From a virus, in the IMG/VR virus record IMGVR_UViG_3300030118_003559, positions 1-31,940 of that record: 31,940 bases of DNA. One strand, given 5' to 3'. Positions 6,246 through 12,909 of this stretch are shown piece after piece. The number at the start of each line of letters is the position of its first letter. Positions within the stretch are counted from its first letter, which is position 1. The notes under the pieces were generated by a model. It was given only the letters and a program-made list of their open reading frames with translations. It searched no databases and was not told the DNA's origin. The position numbers and the translations under genes are program-made.

Positions 6246-6397
6246 GCAAATATGCTATATATAAGTTTCCATAAAATAAAAAATAAAACTACACCTATTG
6301 CTATAATTTTACCTTTATCAAATATTCTACCACTTAACCAATTTGAAACCACAAAGTATTGTACATTTTCTATTGTTCTATTCCAATATTTTCTCAT
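6242..6397 (-). CDS. Small single-pass membrane protein (51 aa)
   Basis: Starts at ATG 6397, sharing one base with the TAA of the CDGSH-like ORF, and ends at TGA 6242-6244, overlapping the endolysin ATG. The N-terminal 30 residues are hydrophilic (MRKYWNRTIENVQYF). The C terminus holds one membrane helix (about 31-50, IIAIGVVLFFILWKLIYSIF). Coupling to the endolysin suggests a lysis-related role such as a small holin or antiholin, by context only. Confidence 0.7.
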   Translation of the reverse strand: MRKYWNRTIENVQYFVVSNWLSGRIFDKGKIIAIGVVLFFILWKLIYSIFA

Positions 6398-6480
6398 TAT
6401 TTATAATTTAGGTGTGAACCATCACAATACCCTTCACTTTGTTGAGTATTACCACATTCACATTTAGGTTTATTTTCCAT
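6397..6480 (-). CDS. CDGSH-like iron-sulphur mini-protein (27 aa)
   Basis: The ATG at 6480 overlaps the end of the 142-aa membrane gene (stop at 6470) by 11 bases. The TAA at 6397-6399 overlaps the next ATG by one base. The peptide holds CECGNTQQSEGYCDGSH (residues 7-23). It keeps C-x-C, a Thr three residues after the second Cys, and the CDGSH signature that binds a [2Fe-2S] cluster with three Cys and one His in mitoNEET-type proteins. The Cys-to-Cys loop is one residue longer than in the classic C-x-C-x2-[ST]-x3-P-x-C-D-G-[SAT]-H, and the Pro is absent (E16 at that place). A 27-residue stand-alone CDGSH unit would be very small. Cluster binding is inferred. Confidence 0.65.
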   Translation of the reverse strand: MENKPKCECGNTQQSEGYCDGSHLNYK

Positions 6481-6898
6481 TATTCATAGTTTTTTTTGCC
6501 ATATATCTATCATCATGTTCTAATGCTGCTTTCAATATGATCTTGTCCATTACATTATCTTGATTTTCTAACATTTGTTTTTGTAAATCAATAACCATTT
6601 TTTCTAAATCATCTTTAGCTTTTACTAATAAATCTATTTGGTTATTCTTTTTATCTACTTCATTCTTTAAAGCAGTAACATCATCTGGTTTAGCACCTGT
6701 AATTGTGCTTACTACAATACCAATAGAAGCAGAGATTGTTCCAATTAACATCATCACAACTTCTTTATTAGTATCTAATACAGGAAATTGTATAAGAGCA
6801 ACTATTATACCTATTACAAATAAAAATATAAACAAACTACCTATATAGTGCCTTATTTCTTTTTGTACACCATTACCTTTTGAACTTAATGGGTTCAT
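6470..6898 (-). CDS. Two-helix membrane protein with C-terminal coiled coil
   Basis: 142 aa. Two hydrophobic helices are seen (about 20-38, GSLFIFLFVIGIIVALIQF, and 47-67, VVMMLIGTISASIGIVVST). They are followed by a long charged heptad region (about 72-120, VTALKNEVDKKNNQIDLLV). It is probably a second holin-like or spanin-like membrane protein. It begins the chain of overlapping lysis genes, its ATG overlapping the TGA of the 46-aa membrane ORF upstream. The exact role in lysis is unproven. Confidence 0.7.
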   Translation of the reverse strand: MNPLSSKGNGVQKEIRHYIGSLFIFLFVIGIIVALIQFPVLDTNKEVVMMLIGTISASIGIVVSTITGAKPDDVTALKNEVDKKNNQIDLLVKAKDDLEKMVIDLQKQMLENQDNVMDKIILKAALEHDDRYMAKKTMNNGK

Positions 6899-7035
6899 TT
6901 TAGTTTTTTATAAATTGAAATTATAGTATATGTTATTGCTAATAATAAAGATATAGCTTGTAAAAAAGGATTTATAGCACTAATACTAAAAGCTAATGCT
7001 ATTAAGTTTACTCCATATATCTTCAAATCTTCCAT
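6895..7035 (-). CDS. Small membrane protein (46 aa), holin-like
   Basis: The ORF from ATG 7035 to TGA 6895-6897 overlaps the next start as ATGA. Two hydrophobic segments (about 8-22, GVNLIALAFSISAI, and 25-41, LQAISLLLAITYTIISI) are separated by a Pro-containing turn (NPF) and end in a basic tail (YKKLK). Size and topology fit a small two-helix holin, but short membrane peptides are hard to classify. It follows the DUF7483-like fibre gene directly. Confidence 0.65.
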   Translation of the reverse strand: MEDLKIYGVNLIALAFSISAINPFLQAISLLLAITYTIISIYKKLK

Positions 7036-7036
7036 A

Positions 7037-8107
7037 TTATGCTATTGCCCAATAGAAATAATTTTGTCCTGTTTGATTATATCCTGCTGTAATTTCTTTT
7101 AATTCAAATCCATTAGACAAAAAGTTCATAGAATATTCTCCATTTCCTCCTATATTATCTTGTTCTGCATTTGTTAAATTTGGATATAAAACATTTACAG
7201 CAGGTAAAGCACTATTTACTCTTTGGTCATCTAATATATACCAATTATCACCCCCTCCAATATTCTTTATAACTACCATACTTGGTTGAAAACCATTAGC
7301 ACCACCTGAAGCACCATTATCAGTAGTATAAATAGTATTGCTTGTTGAACTATTTCCTGCGTATGTTCCAAATTTTTGTACTCCAGATATATTTGCCCAA
7401 GCATAACAAAGATAGTTTGTGCCATTACCATTAACAGCTGTGCTTGTTCCTAAAGTAAGAGTTGAAGTTCCACCACCCTGTAAAACACCATCAGCTTGTT
7501 CTTGGTCAGCTGTATTCATATATAAATTGTAGTTGCTTCCTGACAATCCATCATAATAAACATAGTTATAAGTACCTGAATCTAAATTTTTAAAAATTGC
7601 AAATTTTACTTGTTGTCCTAATCCGTGACCAATAGTTGCGTTAAATGTACCATTGCCTTGATATTTAAGAATACTAAAAGGCGATGTTGCACCAAAATCA
7701 GAATTAGTTTGAATTGTTGTATTTATAGTTCCATCGCTATTAGTGCTTGTTGTACCCCCATTAGCTTTGAAGCACCAAGCAACATAAGTGTTTCCACTAC
7801 CAGATAAAGTTGAATTAGTTCCTATTGTAAAACCATCAGTTCCAAAAGCAGTTTGATATTGTGCATTAAAAATTTCTGCATAAACATTAGTATTTAATAA
7901 AACAGCTTTTCCAACACCTCTCGTGCTGTCAAACCAATAATGGTCGCTTGTTCCATTTCTTCTCTTTATCCAAAGTAAATCAGGTTGAAAACCAAGCCCT
8001 GTATATGAATAAGCTGCACCTGATGTTTGATAAGTTGCAATATTAAAATAACCTGATGCATCTGCTGCTGCTGCATCTCCTGTAATTAATCTTTTTCCTA
8101 AACTCAT
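7037..8107 (-). CDS. Tail fibre / receptor-binding structural protein (DUF7483-like)
   Basis: 356 aa rich in Gly, Asn, Ser, Thr and Tyr, as in beta-structured virion proteins. It contains GFQPDLLWIKRRNGTSDHYW (38-57) followed by DSTRG, and a second related copy, GFQPSMVVIKNIGGGDNWYI (about 270-290). This internal duplication is typical of the DUF7483 family in aquatic phages as I remember it. C-terminal residues SNGFELKEITAGYNQTGQNY also recur in that family. It probably forms an appendage or fibre exposed on the virion. The start overlaps the previous gene by one base (TAATG). Confidence 0.75.
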   Translation of the reverse strand: MSLGKRLITGDAAAADASGYFNIATYQTSGAAYSYTGLGFQPDLLWIKRRNGTSDHYWFDSTRGVGKAVLLNTNVYAEIFNAQYQTAFGTDGFTIGTNSTLSGSGNTYVAWCFKANGGTTSTNSDGTINTTIQTNSDFGATSPFSILKYQGNGTFNATIGHGLGQQVKFAIFKNLDSGTYNYVYYDGLSGSNYNLYMNTADQEQADGVLQGGGTSTLTLGTSTAVNGNGTNYLCYAWANISGVQKFGTYAGNSSTSNTIYTTDNGASGGANGFQPSMVVIKNIGGGDNWYILDDQRVNSALPAVNVLYPNLTNAEQDNIGGNGEYSMNFLSNGFELKEITAGYNQTGQNYFYWAIA

Positions 8108-8574
8108 TATATAGTTGGTAATTGATAATCTATAATAGATGCCTTTGTACTTAAAGCATTTATTTCTGATTCTTTAGTAGCACACTCATCTCTTAAATCA
8201 CTTCTTTCTTTTGCTATATCACTTGGTACTGCTGTTGCACCTTCTGCTGCTCTTATAACATACCAATCTGTTTTAGATAACTTACCATTGTAAATAGATT
8301 TTAAGTTTTCTATTTTTTGAGTTTTTAGTTCTGCTACTGTTTGGGAATAAGTTCTATTTTCTACAGGATAAGTATAAACACTATTATCAGTATCAAAATA
8401 AATATCTCCTAATTTTTGTGATGGATTTGTTGATGGTACTACTATATTATAGAAACCATGCGTTTGCAATTCTGAATCTGAAAGTGTATTAAATCCACAA
8501 ATAATAGCACCCCAACTTTTAGGTACACTACTATACGTTATTATATTTCCATTACTATTTTCTCTTGCTTTCAT
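8107..8574 (-). CDS. Fibre-associated / tail fibre assembly-like protein
   Basis: 155 aa. The C-terminal part (about 100-150) has the arrangement 'KLSKTDWYVIRAAEGATAVP' then 'ERSDLRDECATKESEINAL'. This resembles the C-terminal 'TDW-x-x-R-x-x-E-x-G-x-x-VP-x-x-x-x-x-x-R-x-x-L-R' region of phage tail-fibre assembly and related appendage proteins. The N-terminal part (residues 15-75) looks beta-rich. It sits between two fibre-like genes, which supports a role in appendage assembly or structure. Confidence 0.6.
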   Translation of the reverse strand: MKARENSNGNIITYSSVPKSWGAIICGFNTLSDSELQTHGFYNIVVPSTNPSQKLGDIYFDTDNSVYTYPVENRTYSQTVAELKTQKIENLKSIYNGKLSKTDWYVIRAAEGATAVPSDIAKERSDLRDECATKESEINALSTKASIIDYQLPTI

Positions 8575-8578
8575 ATTA

Positions 8579-9148
8579 TTATGGTGTTGTATCTGCTGTT
8601 ATTTTTCCTACTGAATAGTTTATAATTGCTGCTGCATCTGTATCATCTACACAAACTACTTGTATAAGATTTTTTTCTGATTGGTCAAAATCAGTACTTC
8701 CTATTTTATTTATAGTTGTGCTTGAAAAATCTGTTGCTAATGTTATTACTGCACTACTTAAAGTTCCTGTCATATGAATATCAATTACTTGACCAAGTTT
8801 CATATTTTGTATTGTAAGTGTAGCTGTTGCAACATTACCTGTAAGTAAAAAAGTTGTTGCTGTTGAAGCATCTAAATTTTGACTACTTGTTGATGTGCTT
8901 GTTGCTTTTGCTGTATATCTTGGTTCTAATTTTGCATGAGTAACTCCATCATCATTTAAAGATATTGTTACTGCACCTGTTGCTGAATCTCTTGCTATTG
9001 GTGCTGTTGCTGTAATACTCCCTACATCACCTGCATCATCAGAATATAATTCTGTAAAATTATCGTTACACTTATCAAATGCTGCTCTTAAAGTATCTCC
9101 TGTACCATCATTTGCTGTTGTTCCTATTCCTATAACTTGTTTTGCCAT
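8579..9148 (-). CDS. Fibre/appendage protein with GDTLRxAFDKxNxNFTELY motif
   Basis: 189 aa. The N-terminal 35 residues (GIGTTANDGTGDTLRAAFDK then CNDNFTELY) match a widespread virion-protein module found at the start of phage fibres and other appendage proteins. The rest is Thr/Ser/Ala-rich and beta-like (VTHAKLEPRYTAKATSTSTS), a composition typical of trimeric fibres. Start at 9148; the stop lies 5 bases before the next gene. It was probably assembled into the tail tip or baseplate, by context. Confidence 0.75.
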   Translation of the reverse strand: MAKQVIGIGTTANDGTGDTLRAAFDKCNDNFTELYSDDAGDVGSITATAPIARDSATGAVTISLNDDGVTHAKLEPRYTAKATSTSTSSQNLDASTATTFLLTGNVATATLTIQNMKLGQVIDIHMTGTLSSAVITLATDFSSTTINKIGSTDFDQSEKNLIQVVCVDDTDAAAIINYSVGKITADTTP

Positions 9149-9158
9149 TTTTTATTTT

Positions 9159-9326
9159 TTAAAATTCTGTTGCATCTGCTGTAAATTGATTAGTATCTGC
9201 TGTTTCTTTAGTTGTATCTGCAGTAAATGATGAACCATCAGCATCAAAAGGATATACGATACCCCAACCATTTGCTTCATTAACATTACCCCAATAACTA
9301 ACTGAATATATAGCACCATAACTCAT
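9159..9326 (-). CDS. Small hypothetical virion-region protein (55 aa)
   Basis: The ORF from ATG 9326 to TAA 9159-9161 fills a gap between the fibre and connector genes. It starts MSYGAIYSVSYWGNVNEANG and ends with a threefold short repeat (FTADTTKE, TADTNQ, FTADATEF). Similar small 'SYWGNVNEANGWG' ORFs occur in aquatic phages near fibre genes as I recall. The mix of aromatic residues and Thr/Asp repeats suggests a structural peptide. A TTATTGTA box lies 6 bases before the ATG. Confidence 0.65.
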   Translation of the reverse strand: MSYGAIYSVSYWGNVNEANGWGIVYPFDADGSSFTADTTKETADTNQFTADATEF

Positions 9327-9327
9327 A

Positions 9328-9435
9328 TTAATACAATAACTTTTTTTCTAATTTGTTATTTACTTTATTTATGTAATTCTGCAACTTTGTTATATTTTGT
9401 TGCTTTGGTTTGTATTTCTTTTTTATATAACCCAT
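9328..9435 (-). CDS. Small basic protein (35 aa)
   Basis: The ATG at 9435 lies in the last codons of the connector gene (overlap 13 bases) and the TAA is at 9328-9330, just before the ATG of the 55-aa ORF. The peptide starts MGYIKKKYKPKQQNITKLQN and is rich in Lys, Asn and Gln, mainly helical. Its only support is position, strand and lack of an intervening gap. No function is suggested. Confidence 0.45.
   Translation of the reverse strand: MGYIKKKYKPKQQNITKLQNYINKVNNKLEKKLLY
9332..9339 (-). promoter_or_regulatory. TTATTGTA box before 55-aa ORF
   Basis: Minus-strand TTATTGTA occurs 6 bases before the ATG at 9326 (leader GTTATTGTATTAATATG). The same octamer precedes several other virion genes (see 12210, 14467, 16779 and 29007). 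It could be a promoter element or a translation signal. Confidence 0.3.
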
Positions 9436-9929
9436 CCCTCAAAACTTGTTCCACCCTTATCAGGCATAACATCTTCATTATTGTTTGTATAGTATTCTGG
9501 AAACTTACTCCCTGCATTAAAACTTAAAAATTCTACTAATCTGTTAATATAATATTCTGCAGTATCTCTTTCCTTTTCCATTAGGAAATCTATTTCTTCT
9601 TTTGATACACCCTCTGCATTTTCACTTGATGGTTTAAATACACCTTTGTTTGCAATAGTGTAATTACTAAAAGGTAAATATTCTACCATAGTAAAATGTA
9701 GAAGTGCAGGTTTTACATATGTATTTACTAATGTTAAGTAATCACCTGTTAAAGTACCTGCTATAATATCTGCTTGTATTTTATTAAGAAGATCTGTACC
9801 TAAATAATTTTCTATATGTTTATCTTGTGCAATCTTAACATACTGTATAAACTTATCAGTATCTACATTACCATTCATTGCAGTAAATTTAACTACATCT
9901 TTTCTTGATATTAAAAGTGCTTCTGCCAT
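9423..9929 (-). CDS. Head-tail connector protein (gp6-like, DUF6712 type)
   Basis: 168 aa. The N-terminal helical region (LLISRKDVVKFTAMNGNVDT, then DKFIQYVKIAQDKHIENYLG, 5-44) and the rest of the chain are mostly alpha-helical. Length, the 'GTDLLNKI' segment (44-51) and the position right after the portal gene fit the connector/adaptor proteins that build the head-to-tail ring below the portal. The family assignment is from memory of Bacteroidota phages. Confidence 0.7.
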   Translation of the reverse strand: MAEALLISRKDVVKFTAMNGNVDTDKFIQYVKIAQDKHIENYLGTDLLNKIQADIIAGTLTGDYLTLVNTYVKPALLHFTMVEYLPFSNYTIANKGVFKPSSENAEGVSKEEIDFLMEKERDTAEYYINRLVEFLSFNAGSKFPEYYTNNNEDVMPDKGGTSFEGWVI

Positions 9930-9932
9930 ATC

Positions 9933-11861
9933 TTATCTATTTACAAATCCTTTTTTTGGCATATCAACAGGTCTTTTTGCAACTTTAGAATCATTTACCT
10001 CTGGTTTAAACCCTTCTTTCTTTGCCTTGTTTACACTTATTTCTGCTCTTGGGTTAGTTGCATCAGGTTTAACACCTTTTGCCATATATGTTTTTCTCAT
10101 CCAATAATGATGACATGATCCTCCACCTTTAAAGAACCATATATCATAAGTTGCAGCACCATTTAAACCCCATCCTGCATTTACTGCTCTTTCACCCATT
10201 TGCATAATATCTTCTTTTCTGTAAATCTTTTTTGCTTTTATCATTTTTTTACAAAAGTTTCTACTTACAGATTTACCATTTCTCATAGTTTCTTTAAGAG
10301 GTGCATATTGATATCTTACTTTAAATTTAATAACCTCATCTTCTGTTTCTACTTCACCATCTTGTTCACTTTTAGAATTTGGTCTTGCTGAACCTGTAGA
10401 TGCTAAACCTATCATTTTATCTAATGTTTCTTCTTGTTCATAATCTACTTTTCTTTCATCAACAAGTTCCCAATTATCTAAATCTTCATCTTCACCAAAC
10501 TCTTGTAACAAATCATACATTTCATCAGGTGTTTGTGGTACATTTTTAGAAAGGTTTTGATTTTTATGTTCTTTACATGGCATATACCAAGTTTTACCTT
10601 CTAAATTATGAGTATGAAAACCTTCACAACCTATATCTTTTGCCATTTCTTCTGCTTTCTCTTGTGTAGAATAAGCTAATCTATCATCTATAATAGCAGT
10701 AGTATCATTTACAACTTGTGTTGCTAATTTTACACCTGTTTCTTCTTCTCTTGCTTCGTTAGTAATAGCATTATCTGTTTCTATAAATTCTAATGGTTGT
10801 AGTGTTTTAAAGTATAGTTTTAGTGCTATTTCATTTACTGCTAATATCTGATCTAAACATTCTATAATTAAATCTTGATAAGGTTTTATAGTTATGTTGT
10901 TAAATAATAAAGATGCTGTTTTAATTTCATCTGCATTATTTCCTAAACCATTATTACCATCTCTAATACCTAAAAGTAAAGGTGAGGTTACTCTATGTGC
11001 TACCATAAGTTTTGTTGCACACTCTGATGATAGATATTCATAATGTGCAGGTGCATCTGTTAAAGGTATATCATCTACTGTTGTTTTACTTTCTGCATTG
11101 TTGTTAAATGCTATAATTACTTTTTCACCTCTTGATCCTGTAAGTTTACCAAGAACATCTGATTTTATTTGTAATTGTTTTTCTCTATCTGGTACACCAT
11201 TGTTAAAGTTTACAACCTTTGTACCACTAAAACCACATTGTACATCATTTATAAGGTAATCTGCTATCTCACTTTCTAATTCTGCATATGCTAAACCACC
11301 TTGATAATCTACAGGGCAATAGTAATCATATCCTGATACATATTTTTTTACAATTTTTATTTCAGGTTCTTTACCATTACCAAAACCAAAAGCTGCTATT
11401 CTTTCAGGTTTATCTGTAGGTTTTATTTTACCCCAATCAGGAAAATAGTAGTATGCTTCTATATCACCATCATCATTGTATTTTTCTGCTCTTAATGTTT
11501 GTCTTGGAAAATGTTCTGCAGTTACAACCTTACCATCTTTGTATAATACTTGGAAAGATGCTTCACCTAATAGTTTTAAATCAAGTGCTACTTTTTTTAA
11601 GCAATCATTATGTACTATACTTCTTAATGATGCGTATTCATCAGGTTTAGATGAATTATCTAAAGCATCTATACCTTTACCATAAATCATGTTAGATACA
11701 CCATTTATAACTGCATTGTTTGTTGTGCTGTTTATGTATAAATCTATAAGGTATTGGTAGTAATTGTTATCATCACCATATGCAACCCAATCTTTTCTTT
11801 TATCTTCTTTAATTTTAGGTTTGTTGTATTGTGAAAGATTTACTATGTGTAAGTTTTCCAT
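9933..11861 (-). CDS. Portal protein with long C-terminal extension
   Basis: 642 aa. Residues 1-360 carry portal features: an N-terminal clip/stem-type region with YGDDNNYYQYLIDLY (28-42), then VINGVSNMIYGKG (51-63), and a central region ending HRVTSPLLLGIRDGNNGLGN (289-308), a conserved portal stretch. The last 280 residues are extra. They include GFHTHNLEGKTWYMPCKEH (414-432), an acidic linker and a basic Cys/His-rich end (GGGSCHHYWMRKTYM, 579-593). It forms the dodecameric DNA channel at one capsid vertex. The extension may be an internal-virion or processing domain. The start is set by the short gap after the 113-aa gene. Confidence 0.85.
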   Translation of the reverse strand: MENLHIVNLSQYNKPKIKEDKRKDWVAYGDDNNYYQYLIDLYINSTTNNAVINGVSNMIYGKGIDALDNSSKPDEYASLRSIVHNDCLKKVALDLKLLGEASFQVLYKDGKVVTAEHFPRQTLRAEKYNDDGDIEAYYYFPDWGKIKPTDKPERIAAFGFGNGKEPEIKIVKKYVSGYDYYCPVDYQGGLAYAELESEIADYLINDVQCGFSGTKVVNFNNGVPDREKQLQIKSDVLGKLTGSRGEKVIIAFNNNAESKTTVDDIPLTDAPAHYEYLSSECATKLMVAHRVTSPLLLGIRDGNNGLGNNADEIKTASLLFNNITIKPYQDLIIECLDQILAVNEIALKLYFKTLQPLEFIETDNAITNEAREEETGVKLATQVVNDTTAIIDDRLAYSTQEKAEEMAKDIGCEGFHTHNLEGKTWYMPCKEHKNQNLSKNVPQTPDEMYDLLQEFGEDEDLDNWELVDERKVDYEQEETLDKMIGLASTGSARPNSKSEQDGEVETEDEVIKFKVRYQYAPLKETMRNGKSVSRNFCKKMIKAKKIYRKEDIMQMGERAVNAGWGLNGAATYDIWFFKGGGSCHHYWMRKTYMAKGVKPDATNPRAEISVNKAKKEGFKPEVNDSKVAKRPVDMPKKGFVNR

Positions 11862-11862
11862 A

Positions 11863-12204
11863 TTATAATACTATAAATTCGTTATCAGTACTATGTACTG
11901 TGTATTCGTTGTTGTTTACAGAATAAGAAGAAATTGTTTGGTTTGTACAAAATATCTTATCTCTATATATCAAGTTACTACCTTGTGTTATTTCTAATGT
12001 GTAAAAAGTATCTTGTACTAAAGTAAAAGTGTTACTGTATTGGTAATAATAATCGTTAGCAGTAAAAGAAGTTGTTGTTTGACTAAACACCTCTTTGTTT
12101 GTTGTTTCATCATTTATTTTAATTGTATAAGTTAAACCAGATGTGTAACTTCTTGGAATAAAATTAAATGTTTGACTGCTTCCAGATTGTTGTAATATAA
12201 TCAT
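11863..12204 (-). CDS. Small beta-rich virion protein (113 aa)
   Basis: 113 aa, rich in Thr, Ser, Tyr and Asn with alternating hydrophobic residues (TYTIKINDETTN, TFYTLEITQGSNLIY), so probably an all-beta Ig-like fold. The gene follows a terminator (12241-12267) and a TTATTGTA box and directly precedes the portal gene. The context indicates a virion component such as a head decoration or head-tail joining protein. No family is recognised. Confidence 0.65.
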   Translation of the reverse strand: MIILQQSGSSQTFNFIPRSYTSGLTYTIKINDETTNKEVFSQTTTSFTANDYYYQYSNTFTLVQDTFYTLEITQGSNLIYRDKIFCTNQTISSYSVNNNEYTVHSTDNEFIVL

Positions 12205-12209
12205 ATATA

Positions 12210-12217
12210 TACAATAA
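12210..12217 (-). promoter_or_regulatory. TTATTGTA box before 113-aa virion gene
   Basis: Minus-strand TTATTGTA lies 5 bases before the ATG at 12204 (leader ATTTATTGTATATATATG). It sits between a terminator and the start codon, where a new promoter would be useful. Confidence 0.35.
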
Positions 12218-12240
12218 ATGTTTCTTGAATTTGTTATAAT

Positions 12241-12267
12241 AAAAAAGGGTAACTGTTAAATTACCCC
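12241..12267 (-). terminator. Terminator after tail-tube-like gene
   Basis: Minus strand: a GGGTAA/TTACCC stem with an eight-base loop is followed by six T (12246-12241). It lies about 25 bases after the stop of the gene at 12292 and 36 bases before the next ATG. Confidence 0.7.
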
Positions 12268-12291
12268 TTAATTACCAAATGAAAATACTAA

Positions 12292-12840
12292 TTAGGAATT
12301 AGTTCCTTCTGTTACTGTTACAGTTCCTGTTAATCCTGCAAATGGATTAGCTTCTGTTGCACCTTCTAAAAAGTTAGCAGGTACTTGTTCTTGTGCATTT
12401 AGTGTAAGTGTATAACCACTTAAATCACCCATTGCTGCACCTGTAACTATTGTACCCCCTGTTACTTCACTACCATGTTCTGCACCCATTAAAAATGCAT
12501 TACCATTGTAATCTTGTACAACTACATGAGGTCTGCCATAACTCATTAGTTTTAACTCTTTGTGATCTTGTACTGTCATCTTTTTTAATGTAAGATTTAA
12601 AGTTTGATCAAAAAAAGTTGTACCATTTTCTCTTGAAGAAGTAATAGTTTGTTCAAAACTACTATTCCCTTTTATTTCGTATTTAAAAGCAGTTACAGTA
12701 CCCAAATCATCTACTACATCTGTATCAACACCATCATATCCTATAGTTATATCTCCATAATCCATAAAATATACTGCTTTAATACCACCTACTACATCCT
12801 TGCAGGGTTCTTTTCTACCTTTTGTTAAATCACAAGCCAT
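12292..12840 (-). CDS. Putative major tail (tube) protein
   Basis: 182 aa. It starts MACDLTKGRKEPCKDVVGGI. Distinctive segments are NGTTFFDQTLNLTLKKMT (72-89), YGRPHVVVQDYNGNAFLMGAEHG (split around 100-122) and GAAMGDLSGYTLTLNAQE (134-151), a family common in Bacteroidota phages as I recall. The mixed alpha/beta composition, size and isolated expression between two terminators fit an abundant virion protein. The tail tube is the best guess, a head decoration protein the alternative. The start at 12840 lies only 12 bases beyond the upstream terminator. Confidence 0.6.
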   Translation of the reverse strand: MACDLTKGRKEPCKDVVGGIKAVYFMDYGDITIGYDGVDTDVVDDLGTVTAFKYEIKGNSSFEQTITSSRENGTTFFDQTLNLTLKKMTVQDHKELKLMSYGRPHVVVQDYNGNAFLMGAEHGSEVTGGTIVTGAAMGDLSGYTLTLNAQEQVPANFLEGATEANPFAGLTGTVTVTEGTNS

Positions 12841-12852
12841 ATTTTTTGTATT

Positions 12853-12888
12853 AAAAAAGGGTAGGTAGATACAAACACCACCTACCCC
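12853..12888 (-). terminator. Terminator after major capsid gene
   Basis: Minus strand: an eight-base-pair GGGTAGGT/ACCTACCC stem with a loop of about 13 bases is followed by six T (12858-12853). It is placed 20 bases after the capsid stop and 12 bases before the next ATG, so it may set the ratio of capsid to tail-tube transcript. Confidence 0.8.
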
Positions 12889-12909
12889 TTTAAGTTATTT
12901 AATTACTTA

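Noticed and set aside
9159-9230. Short repeats ACAGCAGATAC as a possible CRISPR
   Set aside because: Units are about 11 bases, imperfect, in frame in a protein (TAD repeat), with spacers too short and not unique.
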